The notes under the pieces: generated by a model
The model's database searches: none
Seen by the model: the letters and a program-made list of their open reading frames with translations, nothing else
What the model was told of the DNA's origin: nothing
In this document: positions 19,181 to 28,661 of the stretch, piece by piece
Layout: each line of letters starts with the position of its first letter
Numbering within the stretch: the stretch's first letter is position 1
NCBI RefSeq assembly: GCF_008923185.1
Contig: NZ_WBMT01000002.1
Coordinates: 372,001-436,000, forward strand
Length of the DNA: 64,000 nt
Source: Actinomadura rudentiformis
Lineage (GTDB): Bacteria; Actinomycetota; Actinomycetes; Streptosporangiales; Streptosporangiaceae
Direction of reading: 5' to 3'
Made by a program: the position numbers and the translations under genes

Positions 19181-20004
19181 CCGGCGCTCACCGGGCGGTC
19201 GCCGACGACCAGGCGGCCCGAGCCGTCCACGTCGCGCGCCACGCCGCTGAGCGTCTCGTCGCCGGGCAGATCGACCCGGACGGTCCGGCCGAGGGTGGCG
19301 CAGAGTTCCTTGTAGCCCGTGCGCAGTCCGCTCTTCTCCGGATCGCCACCCAGCTCGGTCCACTCGCGGTACCAGCCCTCGAAATGCCGCAGGATCGCGC
19401 GCAGCAGCGGCGCCCGGTCGCTGAGCGGGGCACCCTCGATCGCCAGGGACGTGGCGGTGGGCACGGGCAACTCCTCCTCGCGGAGGCCCACGTTGAGCCC
19501 GACGCCCACGACCAGGGCGTCGTCCACCTTCTCCGCCAGGATCCCGGCGAGCTTCCGTTCGCCCACGATCAGGTCGTTCGGCCACTTGAGCCGTACGTCC
19601 ACGGCGACGTCGCCGTGTGCCTCACCGAAGTCCCCGGCCTCGACCCGGGCGGTCATCCGCCGGACGGCCGTGGCCACCGAGAAACCGGTGAGCAGCGGGA
19701 TCCAGCCCAGCCGCTCGACCGGCACGTCCGGCCGCAACAACATCGAGAACATGAGGCCCGAACGCGCGGGGGCCGCCCACCGGCGGCCCAGCCGCCCCCG
19801 GCCGGCCGTCTGCAGCTCGGTGGCCAGCACCGTCCCCTCCGGGGCTCCCTCGCGCGCCGCGGCCATGAGGTCGGCGTTGGTGGATCCGGTCTCGGGCACC
19901 ACGCGGACGTCCCGCCAGAGCCCGCCGTCCCGGATGAGCGCGCGCCGCAGTGCCGTCTCGTGCAGCGGCGGCCGATCAAGATCGCCATATGCTGACTCGT
20001 TCAC
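19159..20004 (-). CDS. birA: Biotin--[acetyl-CoA-carboxylase] ligase, group I
   Basis: This 281-residue enzyme activates biotin with ATP and attaches it to carrier proteins, here most likely the AccA-type carrier at 61241. Motifs are ETGSTNADLMAAARE, LQTAGRGRLGRRWAAP (adenylate loop), LKWPNDLIVGERKLAGIL (catalytic lysine) and GVGLNVGL. There is no N-terminal winged helix, so it is not a repressor. The start is GTG 20004 after GGATGGA; the upstream extension of the frame is not protein-like. It is divergent from the enoyl-CoA hydratase gene. Its stop lies inside the last 20-bp repeat. Confidence 0.92.
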   Translation of the reverse strand: MNESAYGDLDRPPLHETALRRALIRDGGLWRDVRVVPETGSTNADLMAAAREGAPEGTVLATELQTAGRGRLGRRWAAPARSGLMFSMLLRPDVPVERLGWIPLLTGFSVATAVRRMTARVEAGDFGEAHGDVAVDVRLKWPNDLIVGERKLAGILAEKVDDALVVGVGLNVGLREEELPVPTATSLAIEGAPLSDRAPLLRAILRHFEGWYREWTELGGDPEKSGLRTGYKELCATLGRTVRVDLPGDETLSGVARDVDGSGRLVVGDRPVSAGDVVHVR

Positions 20005-20083
20005 CCGTCCATCCAACCTCACGCGCGGCTCATGGCAATGCCCCGCCCCGCCGTCCGATCGCGCGCGATCTAGAGTGGCCCGT

Positions 20084-20866
20084 GTGGATGGAGTGACGCT
20101 GCGGCGCGACGAGGAGAACGAGCACGTCGCCGAGATCGTGCTGGACCGGCCGGAGGCGCTGAACGCGCTGTCGACGGCGATGGCGCGGCGGCTGGCCGCC
20201 GTGTGCGCGGAGGTCGCCGCCGACCGTTCGGTGCGGGCGGTGGTGCTGAGCGCGGCGGGCGAGAAGGCCTTCTGTGTCGGGGCGGACCTCAAGGAACGCA
20301 ACGCCATGACCGACGACGAGATCATGGCGCAGCGGCCGGTGTTCCGGGCCGCGTTCGGCGGGGTGCTGGACCTGCCGCAGCCGGTCGTCGCCGCGGTGCA
20401 CGGCTACGCGCTCGGCGGCGGATGCGAGTTCGCGCTGTCCTGCGACCTGATCGTGGCCGACGAGACCGCGGTGTTCGGGCTGCCCGAAGTGGGCGTGGGG
20501 CTGGTGCCGGGCGGCGGCGGCACGCAGCTGGCGTTGCGCCGCCTGGGGCCGGGCCGGGCGGCTGATCTGGTGCTGACCGGACGCCGGCTGAGCATCGACG
20601 AGGCGCAGACGTACGGGCTGGTCGATCGGCGGGTGCCTGCCGGCACGGTCCGCAACGCGGCACGGGTACTGGCCGGAGTGATCGCGCGGAACTCCCCGAC
20701 CGCGGTGCGTGCCGCCAAGCGCGCCTTGCGTCTGGGCGCGGGCAAGGACCTCCCCTCGGCGCTGGACCTGGAGGAGAACGCCTGGCGCACGGTCGCGTTC
20801 TCCCCCGACCGACGTGAAGGCATCGCCGCGTTCAACGAGAAGCGCACACCCGACTGGCCCTCCTAG
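20084..20866 (+). CDS. Enoyl-CoA hydratase/isomerase
   Basis: This crotonase-fold enzyme of 260 residues would hydrate trans-2-enoyl-CoA in beta-oxidation. The oxyanion-hole strand is KAFCVGADLKERN. The two catalytic glutamates are in GYALGGGCEFALSCDL and VFGLPEVGVGLVPGGGGTQ. Length is typical. GTG 20084 or GTG 20075 could start it; no ribosome site is visible and the gap to divergent birA is short, so the mRNA may be leaderless. It converges on the PEP carboxylase gene with 12 bases between stops. Confidence 0.92.
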   Translation: MDGVTLRRDEENEHVAEIVLDRPEALNALSTAMARRLAAVCAEVAADRSVRAVVLSAAGEKAFCVGADLKERNAMTDDEIMAQRPVFRAAFGGVLDLPQPVVAAVHGYALGGGCEFALSCDLIVADETAVFGLPEVGVGLVPGGGGTQLALRRLGPGRAADLVLTGRRLSIDEAQTYGLVDRRVPAGTVRNAARVLAGVIARNSPTAVRAAKRALRLGAGKDLPSALDLEENAWRTVAFSPDRREGIAAFNEKRTPDWPS

Positions 20867-20878
20867 CGCGCCCCTTGA

Positions 20879-23506
20879 TCAGCCGGTGTTCTGGAGACCC
20901 GCCGCGACACCGTTCACCGAGAGCAGCAGGAGCTCTTCGAGGTGGCCGCGTTCGGCCTCGTCGGTGACGCCGTCCCGGAGCGCGGACAGCGCGCGCAGCT
21001 GGAGGTGCGAGAGCGCGTCCACATACGGGTTGCGGAGCTCGACCGCCCGGGAGAGGACCTTGCGGTTCTCCAGCAGGCGCCGGTGACCGGTGACCGCCAG
21101 GACCAGGGATCGGGTGAGGTCGTATTCGGCCAGGACGGCCTCGGCCATCTCGGGGCGGCCGCCAAGCGCGAGGTAGCGCTCGGCGATGGCGCGGTCGGAC
21201 TTGGCCAAACTCATCTCGGCGTTGTCGAGCAAGGTGGCGAAGAGCGGCCACGCCTCGTACGCCTCCTGGAGCTCGCCCAGGTCCGCGCCCTCGCCGGAGA
21301 CCGCGGCGAGCCCGCTGCCCAGGCCGTACCAACCGGGCAGGTTGACGCGCGTCTGCGTCCAAGCGAACACCCACGGGATGGCCCGCAAGTCCTCCAGGCC
21401 GCGGGCGGCCTTGCGCCGGGAGGGGCGGGAGCCGATGCGGAGTTCGGCGATCTCCTCCAGCGGGCTGACGCGGGCGAACCACTCCGCGAAGCCCTCGGTC
21501 TCGATCAGAGTGCGGAACGCGGTGCGGGCGGCGTCGCTGATCTTGTCGGCGAGCGGCCGGAACCGGGCGGCGGCCTCGCGGGCACGGTCCTGCACGGCGT
21601 CGGTCGAGGCCATCAGGATGGCGTTGGTGACCTGCTCGACGTGGCGGCGGGCGATCTGCGGGTGCCCGTACCGGGCGAAGATGACCTCGCCCTGCTCGGT
21701 GACCTTGAACCGGCCCGCGACCGATCCCGGCGCCTGGGCCAGGATCGCCCGGTTGGCGGGGCCGCCGCCGCGGCCCAGCGAGCCGCCCCGGCCGTGGAAC
21801 ATGGTCAGCTTGATGTCGTTGCGGGCGGCCCAGGCGGTCAGTGCCTCCTGGGTGTCGTAGAGCCGCAGGGTCGCGCTGGTGGGGCCGAGCTGCTTGGCCG
21901 AGTCGGAGTAGCCGAGCATGACCTCCATGCGCCGCCCGGCGTCGGCCAGCCGCCGCTGGACGGCGGGGATCGCCAGCATTCCCTCGAGTACGGCGGGCGC
22001 GCGCTCCAGGTCCTCACCGGTCTCGAAGAGCGGGATCACGTCGAGCACGGGCGCGTGGTCGCCAAGTGAGGCGGCCAGCTCGTGGACGTTGGCGATGTCC
22101 CGTTCGGAGCGGGTGAACGAGACGACGTAGCGGCTGCAGGCCCGGACGCCGAACCGCTGCTGGATCCACGCCACCACGCGCAGGGTGTCGAGGATCTCCT
22201 CGGTCATCTCGCTGCGTTCGCCCCCGCTCTCAAGCTCGGCGAGGGCCTTCTCGTGGAGCTCGCTGTGCTGGCGGATCTCCAGCTCGGCCAGGTGGAAGCC
22301 GAACGTCTCGACCTGCCAGATCAGATCCTGGACCTTGCCGTACGCCTGGCGGCGGGCCCCGGCCACGAGCAACGACTCCTGGACGAGGCGCAGGTCGGCG
22401 AGGAGGTCGTCGGGGCCCGGATACGCCAGGTCGGCGTCGCGGCGGCGGGTCGCGGCGATCCGTTCCGCCACGTACAGCAGGAACTGCCGGTGGGGCTCCT
22501 CGGGCGAACGCTTGGCGATCTCGCCGATCCGTCCCGGCTGGCCGGTGCGCGCCGCCGCGAGCGCGTTGCGGAGCACGGCCGAAGGCGGCGTGGTCGCCTC
22601 GTGCACGGTCAGCTCGCGGCCGATCCGGGTGCAGGCGTTCTCCAACCCGATCAGCACGTGATCCGCCTGGATCATCACGGCCTCGCGGGTCACCTGCGCG
22701 GTCACGTACGGGTTGCCGTCCCGGTCGCCGCCGATCCAGCTGCCGAACCGCAGGTACGCGGGAGCCACCGGCGGCCGGGCCCCGGTGTTCGGCGCCATCG
22801 CGGCGTCCAGCGTCCGGTAGATGTGCGGGACGACCCGGAAGATCGTCTCGTCGAAGGCCGCCATCGCGGTGCGGACCTCGTCGAGCGGGTCCATCTGGGC
22901 GTGGCGGCGCAGGGCGGTGCGCCAGAGGAGGTCGATCTCCTCGCGAAGCCGCCGTTCAAGCTCGTCGCTCTCGCTCGCACCGGGCTCGGCGTTCAGCCGG
23001 GTCAGCAGGTCGCTGATGCGCTGGATCGCGGTCACGACGGCGCGGCGGCGGGCCTCGGTCGGGTGCGCGGTGAAGACCGGCCGAAACTCCAGCTCCTCGA
23101 CCACTTCGGCGAGCCGGTCGCCGCCCGCCGCGCGGATCTCCTCGACCGCGGCCTCCACCGAACTGCGCACCGGCTCGGCGTCGCGGGTGTCGCGTTCGCG
23201 GAGCGTGCGGATGCGGTGATGTTCCTCGGCCAGGTTGGTGAGGTGGAAGTAGACGGTGAACGCCCGCGCGACCTGTTCGGCACGTTCCAGCGACCAGCCG
23301 TCGACCAGCGCCGCCACGTCCTCGATGCCGGTCTCGCCGCGGCGGGCCGCGATCACGGCGTGCCGCAGGCGTTCGACGTCGTCGAGCAGGTCCTGGCCGC
23401 CGTACTCGACCAGGCTGTCGCCGAGCATGGCGCCCAGCAGCCGGACATCGCGGCGCAGCGGTTCGGGCATGTCCTGCCGGAGGGTGTCGCGCGTGTTCGT
23501 AACCAC
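20879..23506 (-). CDS. ppc: Phosphoenolpyruvate carboxylase
   Basis: This enzyme of about 875 residues fixes bicarbonate onto PEP to make oxaloacetate. The catalytic His is in VFTAHPTEARRRAV, with the substrate loop FHGRGGSLGRGGGPANR and the segment WVFAWTQTRVNLPGWYGLG. The actinobacterial variant LGYSDSAKQLGPTSA replaces the GYSDSNKDGG of enterobacteria. The C-terminus ends in the conserved GLQNTG. Start choice is uncertain: GTG 23506 gives a family-like N-terminus, ATG 23470 (MPEPLRRDVR) is shorter, and neither has a good ribosome site. It is divergent from the carboxyltransferase gene, with about 97 bases between. Confidence 0.94.
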   Translation of the reverse strand: MVTNTRDTLRQDMPEPLRRDVRLLGAMLGDSLVEYGGQDLLDDVERLRHAVIAARRGETGIEDVAALVDGWSLERAEQVARAFTVYFHLTNLAEEHHRIRTLRERDTRDAEPVRSSVEAAVEEIRAAGGDRLAEVVEELEFRPVFTAHPTEARRRAVVTAIQRISDLLTRLNAEPGASESDELERRLREEIDLLWRTALRRHAQMDPLDEVRTAMAAFDETIFRVVPHIYRTLDAAMAPNTGARPPVAPAYLRFGSWIGGDRDGNPYVTAQVTREAVMIQADHVLIGLENACTRIGRELTVHEATTPPSAVLRNALAAARTGQPGRIGEIAKRSPEEPHRQFLLYVAERIAATRRRDADLAYPGPDDLLADLRLVQESLLVAGARRQAYGKVQDLIWQVETFGFHLAELEIRQHSELHEKALAELESGGERSEMTEEILDTLRVVAWIQQRFGVRACSRYVVSFTRSERDIANVHELAASLGDHAPVLDVIPLFETGEDLERAPAVLEGMLAIPAVQRRLADAGRRMEVMLGYSDSAKQLGPTSATLRLYDTQEALTAWAARNDIKLTMFHGRGGSLGRGGGPANRAILAQAPGSVAGRFKVTEQGEVIFARYGHPQIARRHVEQVTNAILMASTDAVQDRAREAAARFRPLADKISDAARTAFRTLIETEGFAEWFARVSPLEEIAELRIGSRPSRRKAARGLEDLRAIPWVFAWTQTRVNLPGWYGLGSGLAAVSGEGADLGELQEAYEAWPLFATLLDNAEMSLAKSDRAIAERYLALGGRPEMAEAVLAEYDLTRSLVLAVTGHRRLLENRKVLSRAVELRNPYVDALSHLQLRALSALRDGVTDEAERGHLEELLLLSVNGVAAGLQNTG

Positions 23507-23603
23507 GGAAACCAGCGTAGTGAGGCACGGAAAAGGCACCTGACACCGCATCCGTACGACCCGGTAGGAGAGCCGGGGTCAGTGTGCGGTTACCCTGACC
23601 CGC

Positions 23604-25205
23604 ATGGCGATGGAAGCACCTGAACCCGCTGTGGACATCGACATCCACACGACGGCCGGAAAGATCGCGGATCTGGAACGGCGCCGGTACGAGGCCGTGC
23701 ACGCGGGCTCCGCGCGCGCGGTCGAGAAGCAGCACGCCAAGGGCAAGATGACCGCCCGGGAGCGGATCGACGCGCTGCTCGACCCCGGCTCGTTCGTGGA
23801 GTTCGACGAGCTGGCCCGGCACCGCTCGACCAACTTCGGCATGGAGAAGAACCGTCCCTACGGCGACGGCGTGGTCACCGGCTACGGTACCGTCGACGGC
23901 CGGCCGGTGGCGGTCTTCAGCCAGGACTTCACGGTCTCCGGCGGGTCGCTCGGCGAGGTCTTCGGCGAGAAGATCTGCAAGGTCATGGACCATGCCCTCA
24001 AGACCGGCTGCCCGGTGATCGGGATCAACGACTCCGGTGGCGCGCGGATCCAGGAGGGCGTGGTGGCCCTCGGCCTCTACGCCGAGATCTTCAAGCGCAA
24101 CGTGCACGCCTCCGGTGTGATCCCGCAGATCTCCCTCGTCATGGGCCCGTGCGCGGGCGGCGCGGTGTACTCCCCCGCGATCACCGACTTCATCGTCATG
24201 GTCGACCAGACCTCGCACATGTTCATCACCGGGCCGGACGTGATCAAGACGGTCACCGGCGAAGAGGTGACCATGGAGGAGCTGGGCGGCGCGCACTCGC
24301 ACAACTCGAAGTCGGGCGTGGCGCACTACCAGGGCTCCGACGAGGACGACGCCATCGAGTACGTCAAGGCGCTCCTGTCATACCTGCCGTCCAACAACCT
24401 CGGTGACGCACCGGTGTTCGACGCCGCCGCCGACCCGAACGAGCTCGACGCCGAAGACGCCGCGCTGGACTCCTTGATCCCCGACTCTCCGAACCAGCCG
24501 TACGACATGCACACCGCCATCGAGCACGTGCTGGACGACGGCGAGTTCCTGGAGGTCCAGGAGCTGTTCGCGCCCAACATCATCGTGGGCTTCGGCCGGG
24601 TCGAGGGCCACTCGGTGGGCGTGGTCGCCAACCAGCCGATGCAGTTCGCCGGAACGCTCGACATCGACGCCTCCGAGAAGGCGGCGCGCTTCGTCCGCAC
24701 CTGCGACGCGTTCAACATCCCGGTGCTGACCTTCGTGGACGTGCCCGGCTTCCTGCCCGGCACCGACCAGGAGTGGAACGGGATCATCCGGCGCGGCGCC
24801 AAGCTCCTCTACGCCTACGCCGAGGCCACCGTGCCGCTCGTCACGGTGATCACGCGCAAGGCGTACGGCGGCGCGTACGACGTCATGGGCTCCAAGCACC
24901 TCGGCGCCGACATCAACCTGGCCTGGCCGACCGCGCAGATCGCCGTCATGGGGGCGCAGGGCGCGGTCAACATCCTCTACCGGCGCGAGCTGGCCGCGGC
25001 CGACGACGCCGACGCCCGCCGCGCCGAGTTGATCACCGAGTACGAGGACACGCTGGCCAACCCCTACATCGCGGCCGAGCGCGGCTATGTCGACGCGGTG
25101 ATCAAACCGTCCGAGACGCGCGGCCAGGTCATCAAGGCGCTGCGCTCGCTGCGCGAGAAGCGCAAGAGCCTGCCGCCCAAGAAGCATGGGAACATCCCGC
25201 TGTGA
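23604..25205 (+). CDS. pccB: Propionyl-CoA carboxylase beta (carboxyltransferase) subunit
   Basis: This 533-residue carboxyltransferase moves CO2 from carboxybiotin to an acyl-CoA. The two crotonase-like halves carry the oxyanion holes [10 protein letters not shown] and [12 protein letters not shown], then [15 protein letters not shown] and [11 protein letters not shown]. The Asp in GAYDVM matches the Asp422 reported to give Streptomyces PccB its preference for propionyl-CoA (Ile in AccB), so methylmalonyl-CoA is the likely product. The epsilon subunit gene overlaps its stop by four bases. The biotin carboxylase/carrier partner is not adjacent; the gene at 61241 is the candidate. Confidence 0.94.
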   Translation: MAMEAPEPAVDIDIHTTAGKIADLERRRYEAVHAGSARAVEKQHAKGKMTARERIDALLDPGSFVEFDELARHRSTNFGMEKNRPYGDGVVTGYGTVDGRPVAVFSQDFTVSGGSLGEVFGEKICKVMDHALKTGCPVIGINDSGGARIQEGVVALGLYAEIFKRNVHASGVIPQISLVMGPCAGGAVYSPAITDFIVMVDQTSHMFITGPDVIKTVTGEEVTMEELGGAHSHNSKSGVAHYQGSDEDDAIEYVKALLSYLPSNNLGDAPVFDAAADPNELDAEDAALDSLIPDSPNQPYDMHTAIEHVLDDGEFLEVQELFAPNIIVGFGRVEGHSVGVVANQPMQFAGTLDIDASEKAARFVRTCDAFNIPVLTFVDVPGFLPGTDQEWNGIIRRGAKLLYAYAEATVPLVTVITRKAYGGAYDVMGSKHLGADINLAWPTAQIAVMGAQGAVNILYRRELAAADDADARRAELITEYEDTLANPYIAAERGYVDAVIKPSETRGQVIKALRSLREKRKSLPPKKHGNIPL

Positions 25206-25468
25206 GCGCCACCGGAGAGAATGCGACCCGAGCGCCGTTCCTGCAGGTGGTGCGCGGCGAGCCGACGGCCGAAGAGATCGCGGCGCTCGCCGCCGTGCTG
25301 ACCGCCCGGGCGCAGGCCGCCGCGGCCGCCCGGGCCCGAGCCGAGGAGCGCGGCGCGCGCCGGGTCTCGCGCTGGGCCGACCGTTCCCGGCAGGTGGGCG
25401 GACCGGTGTCCGAGGGCCTCCGGCCGCGCGGTCCGGGAGCGTGGCGGGCAAGCGCTTTTCCGCGCTGA
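25202..25468 (+). CDS. accE: Acyl-CoA carboxylase epsilon subunit
   Basis: This 88-residue small basic protein carries the epsilon-subunit core [20 protein letters not shown] followed by an Ala/Arg-rich helix and a Trp-containing tail (RWADRSR). In Streptomyces and mycobacteria this subunit bridges the alpha and beta subunits and stimulates activity. The GTG at 25202 overlaps the pccB stop (GTGA), so expression is coupled one to one. The family is short and diverges quickly; the VVRG-PT-EE core and the context make the call. Confidence 0.88.
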   Translation: MSATGENATRAPFLQVVRGEPTAEEIAALAAVLTARAQAAAAARARAEERGARRVSRWADRSRQVGGPVSEGLRPRGPGAWRASAFPR

Positions 25469-25586
25469 CCGATCACCTGAGGGCGGCGTGCCGAGGTGTG
25501 CCGGGCGTGTTAGGGGAAATCATCCAGGGAGATGTAACCGTGGTTCGCGCCCTCGGAAGGCCTCGGCACGAATAAGGTGAAAGGCC

Positions 25587-26636
25587 ATGGCCACCTCGGA
25601 GTTCGTCCCACAGCCCGCTCGATACGCCGTCTTCGTCGATGCGGGGTACCTCTACGCGGCCTCCGGTGCGCTGCTGCTCGGGTGCAGTTCCAGACGCGAA
25701 TACCGGGTGGCCGCGGAGAAATTGATCAAGGCGTTGACGACCCATGCCGACGATCAGTTGCTGGGCGAACTGTTGCGGGTCTACTGGTTCGACGCGGCGC
25801 CGAAGAGGCAGCCGACGGTCGATCAGCGAGTGATCGCCAACCTGCCGCTGGTGAAGCTCCGGCTGGGCAATCTGAACGCCCAGGGCCAGCAGAAGGGTGT
25901 AGACGCGCAGTTGCGCGCCGATCTGGAGGCACTGGCCCGGCATCGTGCGATCACCGACGCGGTGTTGCTGGCCGGCGACGAGGACATGCTCCCCGCGGTG
26001 GAGGCGGCGCAGCGCTACGGCGTGCGCGTCCACCTCTGGGGCGTGGAGCCGACGCACGGCTCCAACCAGGCCGAATGGCTGGTCTGGGAGTCCGACACCG
26101 TCGAGGTCCTGCCCGCCGATTTCTTGCGCCCGTACTTCACTAAAGCCAAGGTTCTGCCCGTTCCCACCGCCGCGACCGCCGCGGCCGCCGTACGGGACGC
26201 CGCCGCCGTCGCGCAGGCGGGTGCCCGCACGGCTCCGGTGCCGTCGCCCTCGCAGGTCTTCGCCGGGCGTGCCCCGGCGGTCAAGCCGGTGCCCGCCGCC
26301 ATGAAGAACGCGGTGCCGCACGCCGGCCACCACGTGATCCCGGCCGCCACGACGTCCACGACCGACGGCAAGCTGGGGCCCGACCGCGACCACATGCTGG
26401 AGATCGGCGAGCACGTCGCCCAGAAGTGGATCTTCGAGCGGGGGCGTGACAACATCCGCGATCTGCTCCCCGGCCCGATCCTGCCGCCCGTCATCGACAA
26501 GGAACTGCTGATCGAGGCGGAGAAGGAGCTGGGCAGTTCGCTGCGGCCCTACCAGGAGGCCCGGACGTGGCTCCGGGACGGTTTCTGGGAGCGCGTCTAC
26601 CGCGAGTTCGGCATCGGGATCGGCAAGTCCGACTGA
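25587..26636 (+). CDS. NYN (PIN-like) domain protein, putative ribonuclease
   Basis: This 349-residue protein starts with a PIN-like NYN domain (about 10-195). The acidic metal-binding set is visible in YAVFVDAGYLYAA, GVDAQLRADL and VLLAGDEDMLPAVEAA, the arrangement of LabA/Limkain-type nucleases. A Pro/Ala/Val-rich linker (about 196-265) leads to a conserved C-terminal helical region (GEHVAQKWIFERGRDNIRDL and later RTWLRDGFWERVYREFG). That region may bind RNA. The gene stands alone after accE, 118 bases away. RNA as the target is inferred from the family; no substrate is known. Confidence 0.82.
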   Translation: MATSEFVPQPARYAVFVDAGYLYAASGALLLGCSSRREYRVAAEKLIKALTTHADDQLLGELLRVYWFDAAPKRQPTVDQRVIANLPLVKLRLGNLNAQGQQKGVDAQLRADLEALARHRAITDAVLLAGDEDMLPAVEAAQRYGVRVHLWGVEPTHGSNQAEWLVWESDTVEVLPADFLRPYFTKAKVLPVPTAATAAAAVRDAAAVAQAGARTAPVPSPSQVFAGRAPAVKPVPAAMKNAVPHAGHHVIPAATTSTTDGKLGPDRDHMLEIGEHVAQKWIFERGRDNIRDLLPGPILPPVIDKELLIEAEKELGSSLRPYQEARTWLRDGFWERVYREFGIGIGKSD

Positions 26637-26726
26637 CCCTCGCCGCCTCCGGCATCCGGCTGTTCGATAACTTTTTGTGATGTGTCCGACACGTTGTGTG
26701 GTGGAACCGATACAGTCCCGGCCGTG

Positions 26727-27989
26727 ATGGAGGGACCGCTGTTGGCTGGACCGCTATTGGCTGGACGGAGCACCAGGCACCGTGCCCGGCGCCGCACCGC
26801 CGCCGCCATGGCCATGGCCGGCATGGCGGCCGCCGTGCCGGCGGTCGCGGCCTGCGAGTCGCCGGTGCCGTTCTACCCGCCGGGCGCGGGCTCGCCGGAC
26901 GACCCGGTGGTCGGACTCGGCGGCCACGCCCCGTACATCCAGAGCCCGTCTCCGCGCGCGCCCGGCACGGCGAGGCTGGGGACGGCCGCCTCGGCCGGGG
27001 ACGGCGTGTACGGAGCCACCGGCCCCGGTCTGCTCGCCCCCGCCATGCGGAAGCTGCCCCCGCGGCTCTTCGTGCCGAACGGGCGCACCGGCATGGTCGA
27101 CGTCGTCGACCTGCGGACGCTCAAGGTCATCGCGCAGCTGCCCGTCGGCGGGACGCCGCGCCGGATCGCGGCGTCCTGGGACCTGCGACGGCTCTGGGTC
27201 ACCGACGCGGAAGACGGCACCCTCACCCCGGTGAACCCGCGCAACGGCCGTCGCGGTCCGCCCGTCGAAATCGGCGATCAGGGCGGCCGCCTGTACTTCA
27301 CGCCGGACGGCGGGGCGGCGCTCGTGCTGACGGGCCCACCACGGCGGATCGAGGTGCGCGACCCGCAGACCATGCGGTCCCGCGGCCGGATGCCCCTGCC
27401 GTGCCCCGGTGCCGAGCACGCCGACTTCTCGGCCACGGGCGCATTCATGGTGGCCAGCTGCACCTCGTCCGGGCGTCTCGTCCGCATCGATCCCGCGCTC
27501 CGCGAGGTCACCGGCAGGCTGGCGCTCCCTCGGGGCGCGGCTCCCGGTTCGGTGCGGCTGGCCCCGGACGGCCGCACGTTCTTCGTGGCGGACTCGGCCA
27601 AGGGCGGGGTCTGGGTGATCGACGCCATCGCGTTCACGATGACGGGATTCGTACCGACCCGGCCGGGCGCCTACGGGCTCACCGTCAGCCGCGACGCGCG
27701 GCGGCTGTTCGTGCTCGGCACCGGGTCGTTGTCCGCCATCGACATCGCGACCCGGCGAGCGTCGGACCATTGGCGGCTGCCGAGCGGCGGTTCGCCGGAG
27801 CCGGGCGGGGTCTCCGCCGACGGCACCGCGCTGTGGTTGTGCGAGCCACGGACGGGCGTGACGTACGCGGTGTCCACGCGCACAGGACGTCTCATGCACA
27901 CGGTGAAGGTCGGCGGTGTGCCGCAGGGCATGGCGGTCTATCCACAGCCGGGCCGCCACTCGCTCGGCGGCACGAGCATCTACCGCTGA
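26727..27989 (+). CDS. YVTN-type beta-propeller lipoprotein
   Basis: This protein of about 420 residues has a twin-arginine-like N-terminus (RHRARRR), an Ala-rich hydrophobic stretch and a lipobox ending PAVAAC, so it is probably exported and lipid-anchored. Most of the rest is a seven-bladed propeller of repeats of about 42 residues, for example RLFVPNGRTGMVDVVDLRTL, RLWVTDAEDGTLTPVNPRNG and RTFFVADSAKGGVWVIDAIA. Such propellers usually bind partners and have no fixed enzymatic role. ATG 26727 or GTG 26724 may start it. A 15-bp in-frame duplication near the start encodes the repeated PLLAG. A strong terminator follows. Confidence 0.75.
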   Translation: MEGPLLAGPLLAGRSTRHRARRRTAAAMAMAGMAAAVPAVAACESPVPFYPPGAGSPDDPVVGLGGHAPYIQSPSPRAPGTARLGTAASAGDGVYGATGPGLLAPAMRKLPPRLFVPNGRTGMVDVVDLRTLKVIAQLPVGGTPRRIAASWDLRRLWVTDAEDGTLTPVNPRNGRRGPPVEIGDQGGRLYFTPDGGAALVLTGPPRRIEVRDPQTMRSRGRMPLPCPGAEHADFSATGAFMVASCTSSGRLVRIDPALREVTGRLALPRGAAPGSVRLAPDGRTFFVADSAKGGVWVIDAIAFTMTGFVPTRPGAYGLTVSRDARRLFVLGTGSLSAIDIATRRASDHWRLPSGGSPEPGGVSADGTALWLCEPRTGVTYAVSTRTGRLMHTVKVGGVPQGMAVYPQPGRHSLGGTSIYR

Positions 27990-28003
27990 CCTCTCCAGAA
28001 CGT

Positions 28004-28042
28004 ACGGAGGCCCGTCCCCGGGGGTGGGGCGGGCCTCCGTAC
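28004..28042. terminator. Bidirectional hairpin terminator
   Basis: GTACGGAGGCCCG and its reverse complement CGGGCCTCCGTAC flank a GC-rich centre. The stem is at least 13 bp plus a CCCC/GGGG extension. It lies 14 bases after the propeller gene and faces the AhpD-like gene stop. There is no T run. Confidence 0.75.
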
Positions 28043-28111
28043 CACCTCAGATGTGCCGACGGATGTACCAGCCCGATCAAGACCGGCCCGATCACGAGGA
28101 GGCGCGCATGG

Positions 28112-28573
28112 TCAGGCGGTGCGGTAGGAGCCGGCGATCTGCCGGGTGGTCACGTTGATGCGGTTCCAGGCGTTGATCGCGGCGATCGCCATGACCAGTG
28201 CGGCCAGCGCCTCCTCGTCGTAGTGATCGACGGCCTCATCCCACACTTCGTCCGGCACGCCTGCGGCGTTGTCACTGAGCCGGGTGGCCGCCTCCGCCAG
28301 CGCCAGCGCCGCCCGCTCGTCGCCGGTGAAGTAGGGCGCCTCGCGCCAGGCCGCCACCGACCACAGCCGCTCGTCGGTCTCCCCGGCCTTCTTGGCCTCG
28401 AAGTTGTGCATGTCCACGCAGTAACCGCAGCCGTTGATCTGGCTGACCCGCAGCCGGACCAGCTCCAGCGTCCGGTCCGGGACGGCGCTGCGAGCCACGA
28501 AGCCCTCCAGCCGGAGCATCGCCTTGTAGCCGTCGGCAGCGACCTCGTTCAGATTGGTCATCCGAGCCTGCAT
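28112..28573 (-). CDS. AhpD-like carboxymuconolactone decarboxylase family protein
   Basis: This 153-residue all-helical protein contains the redox-active pair in QINGCGYCVDMH, with the conserved downstream His and Glu of the alkylhydroperoxidase AhpD core. Proteins of this type reduce peroxides or act as thiol oxidoreductases; the physiological substrate here is unknown. The ATG at 28573 is preceded by GTGGAGAG. A TAGGAT -10-like element and a 21-bp imperfect palindrome lie 20-45 bases upstream. The same palindrome type precedes the neighbouring Rrf2 gene, so this gene is the likely Rrf2 target and may answer redox stress. Confidence 0.88.
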   Translation of the reverse strand: MQARMTNLNEVAADGYKAMLRLEGFVARSAVPDRTLELVRLRVSQINGCGYCVDMHNFEAKKAGETDERLWSVAAWREAPYFTGDERAALALAEAATRLSDNAAGVPDEVWDEAVDHYDEEALAALVMAIAAINAWNRINVTTRQIAGSYRTA

Positions 28574-28594
28574 GTCATCTCTCCACTTCTAGTT

Positions 28595-28617
28595 ATCCTA
28601 GATACTGAATATCGAGA
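28595..28617 (-). promoter_or_regulatory. Promoter -10 and operator-like palindrome of the AhpD-like gene
   Basis: On the minus strand TAGGAT (28600-28595) is a good -10 element. The plus-strand segment 28597-28617 begins CCTAGATA and ends TATCGAGA, an imperfect palindrome. It matches 14 of 21 positions with the site at 29150-29170. Overlap with the -10 element suggests repression. Confidence 0.6.
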
Positions 28618-28661
28618 ATTGCCTCTCGGCTGATCTCGTGCCGCCTCGGCGGTAGGTGGAA